Shown: one piece after another, positions 6,361-7,211 of the stretch
How positions within the stretch are numbered: the first letter of the stretch is position 1
How the letters are laid out: each line of letters begins with the position of its first letter
NCBI GenBank assembly: GCA_023667165.1
Contig: JAMPAO010000119.1
Location: 1 to 7,211 of the forward strand
Reading direction: 5' to 3'
Source: Ruminococcus sp.
Lineage (GTDB): Bacteria > Bacillota > Clostridia > Oscillospirales > Ruminococcaceae
DNA: 7,211 nucleotides
Program-made: the position numbers and the translations under genes
The notes under the pieces: generated by a model
The model's database searches: none
What the model was told of the DNA's origin: nothing
What the model saw: only the letters and a program-made list of their open reading frames with translations

Positions 6361-7211
6361 TCAGCCGATGCTCTTGAGAGAAGCGTCAGCCTCTTCCACC
6401 AGCATTTCGACAACGCCGGAGATCTCCTCGCGGTTGGTCGCCCATTCAACGCCGTGGAACGCCGCTCTGAGGCCGATCGTAGCTCCGCCGTCGGTGGTGA
6501 TGGAAGCTACGTCCGTGGAAATGCCCGTAGCCAGGTCAACAACGGGGTACTGACGGGCAAGGTCGTTTATTTCCTTGTTTATAGCCACAAGCTCCTCCGA
6601 CCACTTGTAATCCTCCATGACCTTCTTGTCGCCGATGGCGATGGCGTCGTCGTTGGTGTTGGCAAGGCGTGTGCAGTCCGCGAAAAGTCCTACGCCGATA
6701 GGATTTGCCGCGCCCTTGCATATTACCCAGCCGTCAAGGGTAGCCGCCTGATAGGGATCGGAGCCTGCGGGCGAGGGAACGGGTGCAAGTCCCAGGTTCT
6801 CGACGGGTATCTTGGTGCTCCATGTATCGGGATTAGCCGAAACGGTGTACGCTCCGCAGATGTAGAAAAGCTCTCTGCCCTCGCCCATGAACTGGGGCTG
6901 CTCCGACCAGTCGAACAGCGACAGGTCGAATACCAGACCTCTGTTGTAAAGATCGTACATCCAGTTCATAGCCTTTTCAACGGTAGCGTCGTTTAAGTTC
7001 ACCTTAAGAGAGCCGTCAACGGACTCGACGGAGGGAACGCCTGCGGAAAGGAACAGAGCCTTTTCGTTCCAGTAGCCGTCCAGACCGTACCTGTCGCTGT
7101 CGGGATCCACAAAGCTCTCCAGAGCGGCTGTGAAGGTGTCCCAGTTCCATTCTCCCGCCTGATAAAGCTCCCAGGGATCGTCCAGACCGTTTTCCTCGAT
7201 GGTCTGCTTGT
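6361..7211 (-). CDS. Extracellular solute-binding protein (family 1-like) of an ABC transporter, C-terminal part
   Basis: This is the C-terminal portion of a periplasm-equivalent, lipid-anchored ligand-binding protein that would deliver a solute, most likely a carbohydrate, to an ABC importer. The frame is open from the window end (7209 is the last full codon) to TGA at 6361-6363, giving 283 visible residues; a GTG at 7108-7110 is internal. Family features are an N-G-L-D-D-P-W-E-L-Y segment followed by AGEWNWDTF near the visible N-terminus, the GYWNEKALFLSAG strand, MNWMYDLYNRG, then GREAFYI-like GRELFYICGAY, a PVPSPAG region, and DGWVICKGAANPIG, which matches the common GW-x-I-x-KGAKNP block. 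The C-terminal helix REEISGVVEMLVEEA is typical. Whole proteins are usually 430-550 residues, so the signal peptide and first lobe lie outside. No permease or ATPase is visible, and the substrate cannot be read from sequence. Confidence 0.85.
   Translation of the reverse strand, partial: KQTIEENGLDDPWELYQAGEWNWDTFTAALESFVDPDSDRYGLDGYWNEKALFLSAGVPSVESVDGSLKVNLNDATVEKAMNWMYDLYNRGLVFDLSLFDWSEQPQFMGEGRELFYICGAYTVSANPDTWSTKIPVENLGLAPVPSPAGSDPYQAATLDGWVICKGAANPIGVGLFADCTRLANTNDDAIAIGDKKVMEDYKWSEELVAINKEINDLARQYPVVDLATGISTDVASITTDGGATIGLRAAFHGVEWATNREEISGVVEMLVEEADASLKSIG

Noticed and set aside
6454..6996. Plus-strand ORF of 180 residues opposite the solute-binding-protein gene
   Set aside because: The minus strand carries clear family motifs in a frame open to the window edge; this ORF is its antisense shadow.

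Overview
The window looks like a stretch of chromosome from a low-to-mid GC anaerobic Firmicute, most likely a gut Clostridia of the Ruminococcus/Oscillospiraceae type. This rests on the combination of a clostridial SbcC, a compact formate/nitrite-family channel, a BspA-type leucine-rich-repeat surface protein with a Thr/Pro/Glu stalk, an ABC sugar-type solute-binding protein, strong AGGAGG-like ribosome binding sites and intrinsic terminators. The genus is an inference; there is no rRNA or marker gene to fix it. I see no tRNA, rRNA, CRISPR array, transposase or phage gene.

Layout. (1) 1-2676, plus strand: SbcC, the ATPase subunit of the SbcCD nuclease, lacking only its first ~35 residues because the window starts inside the Walker A motif. 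(2) 2681-2723: a hairpin terminator between convergent genes. (3) 2728-3348, minus strand: a short six-helix formate/nitrite transporter (FNT) family channel, with an extended -10 promoter and upstream repeat elements. (4) 3349-3866: an AT-rich divergent intergenic region. Its right half holds a near-consensus plus-strand promoter, a 30-codon ORF encoding three DRQT repeats from a (GACA)9 tetranucleotide tract, and a very strong intrinsic terminator. (5) 3867-6263, plus strand: a 798-residue secreted, membrane-anchored BspA-like protein, followed by its own terminator. (6) 6361-7211, minus strand: the C-terminal part of an extracellular solute-binding protein, running off the window.

How the parts may work together. 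SbcC, the FNT channel and the solute-binding protein are separate housekeeping or transport functions in convergent or divergent units, not one operon. The interesting unit is the DRQT leader plus the surface protein. A strong promoter drives a short translated leader with a slippage-prone repeat. A 22-bp hairpin terminator follows, and the surface-protein ribosome binding site starts only 27 bases after it, leaving no room for a convincing separate promoter. That arrangement suggests transcription attenuation. The repeat count would set where the leader ribosome stops relative to the terminator, so it could act as a phase-variable switch for a cell-surface adhesin. This is an inference from the sequence and is not demonstrated.
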